Assembly: GCA_964419545.1 (NCBI GenBank)
Contig: CAYQQU010000015.1
Coordinates: forward strand, 1-64,000
From: CAYQQU01 sp964419545
GTDB taxonomy: Bacteria; Bacteroidota; Bacteroidia; Chitinophagales; Saprospiraceae
Reading direction: 5' to 3'
DNA length: 64,000 nt
The translations under genes and the position numbers were made by a program. Under the pieces are notes generated by a model. It had not been told where the DNA came from, did no database searches, and saw only the letters and a program-made list of their open reading frames with translations. This document shows, in pieces, positions 63,901 to 64,000 of this stretch (positions within the stretch are counted from its first letter, which is position 1; the number at the start of each line of letters is the position of its first letter).

Positions 63901-64000
63901 GCCGAGATTAGCAGCGCGGATGACGATACCGATCCGGACAATACGCCGCCGGTCGACCACGATTCGCCCTACGACCAGCAGGCCGGCAACGACGGGGGCG
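57991..64000 (+). CDS. Giant DUF11-repeat surface protein (3' end outside the window)
   Basis: More than 2000 codons, open to the window edge, so partial. The start is taken at TTG 57991, the first start-type codon after the in-frame TAG at 57973; it is followed by a hydrophobic export signal (AGAALLLFLGLTLSSFW). Then come an N-terminal DUF11-like domain and an SdrD B-type module (SLGNRVWYDFDRDGYRDAWE, near residue 180). From residue 340 twelve DUF11 repeats begin with F/Y-DLALxK and LAPGQ words. Ten of the eleven intervals are 402 or 408 bases (136 aa), nine of them exactly 408. Each repeat ends in an acidic stretch with DSTPxN and EDD, which may bind calcium. Such proteins form stalks on the cell surface. 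Export by T9SS is likely, but the C-terminus is not visible. Confidence 0.85.
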   Translation, partial: MKASPATHLPTFANRASAGAALLLFLGLTLSSFWLVPPFTVVKLVADDDGTGLFGAGDTVTYTIRIAPRSENIITGTFNLVDTLPDGLTYLAGSTYWVNAEGDTAAIADNTLGTLFPLDGSNNVIGSSAPLYPGDTLTLGFRAIITAQTDQIITNRVKVWQGNQTVFAEVSMPVYAVTSLGNRVWYDFDRDGYRDAWELGINDVALSLYALRDTNAVPDEQLDTLLVDRDTTAGGGYYLFEEVLEGQYFVALDPGNFADSAAFFRFRTSPVTEFNPNFDVDRNDNGIDLFVPEYGYFSREILLEYGEEPTGEFAGPAGTGGSPDNASNLTLDFGLYEPPPFDLALKKELLSELTPGPFYPGDTVIFLITVENQGNVSARNIRIIDHFPDDLTMISTNWEGIDNWRVTKINGPVLPGAQTSTTIAFRIDSLYTDTVLLNHAEIYFADDDNLVSNGGAVDMDSHYDQDPGNDAGGLPGSAADNALDGDGSGAPGQGDAETDEDDADPELVIVQQPYDLALTKTLAPGQEGPFEVGDTIAFDIALINQGTRHAAGIVIEDRLPDGLAIVEHTSENDLFTAQGDGIFSLSELSRGDTAMLTVFVEITPDFQLTSFINTAEIILDNGNDEDSTPDNGVGAEDDQDQVAVSVVQVYDLALTKALGPGETGPFSPGSPVSFTVTVYNQGTLHAENIRIRDRLPNGMTYVDGSSDLGDVTVLGGALFQIPFLAAGDSVRFTVYTQINDTFQGFSLTNEAEIILDDGNDQDSTPNNDQPAEDDQGQVTFDVEQTFDLSLTKTLAPGQPAGFEPGATVTFLLTLTNEGTLTAYGAQVTDILPPELIYSGSNADGVWVMDLGAGVFAIASLAPGTSRDILVEATVASGYQGFTLTNAAEITADSGPDVDSTPGNGANGEDDYAELVIAIDQTYDLALSKSLAPGQEAGIAPGEPVSFLIIVLNQGTLDAADVSVTDFFPDALSYIGLTGDGLTETGDGAFVIDYLPAGETVTATLTFELTFGFQGDAITNTAEITGDDGEDIDSDPNNGSENEDDRDQLVFPVDHTFDLSLTKALAPGQSDFVPPGEGVAFVLTIVNEGTLDASDIEVADLLPDGLLYTGSDADGTTVIDEDNGRFTIPLIAAGESISITVNTLIDANFLGLELINAAEIVVAAGEDDDSTPGNQQPAEDDWDSIPIGVDQPFDLALSKTLAPGQPAGFAPGEDVAFLLTLVNEGNLPALNTVITDFLPTGLNYAGSDADGAAVVDQGNGQFLVADLPPGAMQSILVTTTVAPGFQGFDLTNTAEITGASDIDIDSSPDNGENEEDDWAEATIEVLQTYDLALTKGLAPGQGGGVVPGETIAFVLTVENEGTLDAGNITVTDFFPPALSYLTSDAAGNQVVDNGDGSFVVNQLPAGQAVSIIATFELAFGFQGEVLSNAAEITAADGQDVDSTPGNNDPDEDDRGLIDFAVTQRFDLSLEKTLAPGQPSPVPPGGAVDFLLTLTNEGTLHATGIQVADLLPGELLYAGSDADGEAVIDQGGGLFAIPYLAAGESVNIAVFTTIDTSYLDFSITNGAEIIAADGQDLDSTPGNQDAGEDDFDQADIAVDQPFDLALRKALAPGQPDGVAPGSPVEFVITVVNEGLVDAYETEVTDFLSPGMTYAGSDADGQSVVDLGDGLFRIPSLAAGDSIAIVLTTAIAFGVQDLALNNVAEITAAQETDEDSTPGNNDYDEDDLGEVRFNIDHTFDLALSKSLSDSVPGPYLPGDLVAFALTVTNEGTLDADSIAVADHLPDNLNYVGADTDGLPVTADGAGHFTVNTLLHGQSLTWLVYAEIAASFDGDSLINTAEIMQADGPDTDSDPGNGEISEDDMAQAILPVTQVFDLALVKQVSPATPGPHLPGDTVVFRLRVFNQGTLDAYNVTITDYLPDGLEVIDPNWTVNGNQAVHTIPGPIFSLGSAALVDLQARIDPDYTLPTIVNVAEISSADDDTDPDNTPPVDHDSPYDQQAGNDGG

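Noticed and set aside
59011..64000. 408-base periodicity as a nucleotide satellite or CRISPR
   Set aside because: The period is a whole number of codons and reads as DUF11 protein repeats in a single open frame.

Overview
The window looks like a chromosomal segment of a GC-rich Bacteroidota, most likely of the Saprospiria (Lewinella / Phaeodactylibacter type). The evidence is a type IX secretion (T9SS) cargo C-terminus, a giant SprB-repeat adhesin followed by a PorP/SprF partner, Bacteroidota -7 boxes of the form TAnnTTTG placed directly at start codons, and many lipoprotein or outer-membrane genes. No rRNA, tRNA, CRISPR array, integrase or intact insertion sequence was seen.

Layout. 0-3.4 kb: a small HELGH zinc-protease-like protein, a secreted protein of unknown function and an SLC13-type transporter with RCK_C domains. 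3.9-17.1 kb: the most unusual block, four very large genes in one direction (1120, 1157, 1494 and 596 aa). The first three are coupled by ATGA and TAATG overlaps. The first looks like a DUF6603 protein and the others have no domain I can name. None shows a signal peptide or clear membrane helix. Just behind them lie remnants of a two-gene TOPRIM-like / partner operon. 17.6-26.3 kb: an alanine-dehydrogenase/PNT-family enzyme, an acyl-CoA dehydrogenase with an AraC regulator upstream, a CYTH-like protein, a T9SS beta-helix protein, an ABC exporter pair and YebC. 26.7-29.7 kb: a beta-barrel protein and a lipoprotein in tandem, ended by a strong terminator and a palindromic repeat.

29.8-36.7 kb (minus strand): folD, a DinB-like gene, prmA and a 1544-aa secreted protein form a tightly packed operon. 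37.2-44.3 kb: the 1839-aa adhesin (CUB, PKD, two P-domains, FN3, ten SprB repeats, gliding-type C-terminus), PorP/SprF and a small SET-domain protein. 44.6-51.7 kb: lon coupled to rlmI, a secreted vWA protein and a Clp-like AAA+ ATPase whose 3' end runs into a G-rich tract and a ~110-bp minisatellite. 52.0-54.0 kb: an FRG-domain gene followed by galK. 54.2-57.5 kb: a Cys-rich small protein plus a TonB receptor carrying two heavy-metal-associated modules, probably for copper or a similar metal. 58 kb to the window end: a giant DUF11-repeat surface protein, cut by the window edge, with repeats spaced almost exactly 408 bp apart.

Naming of families is from recognition of motifs in the translations; no database search was run. 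The best candidates for undescribed biology are the four-gene DUF6603 operon and the HMA-HMA-TonB receptor with its Cys-rich partner.
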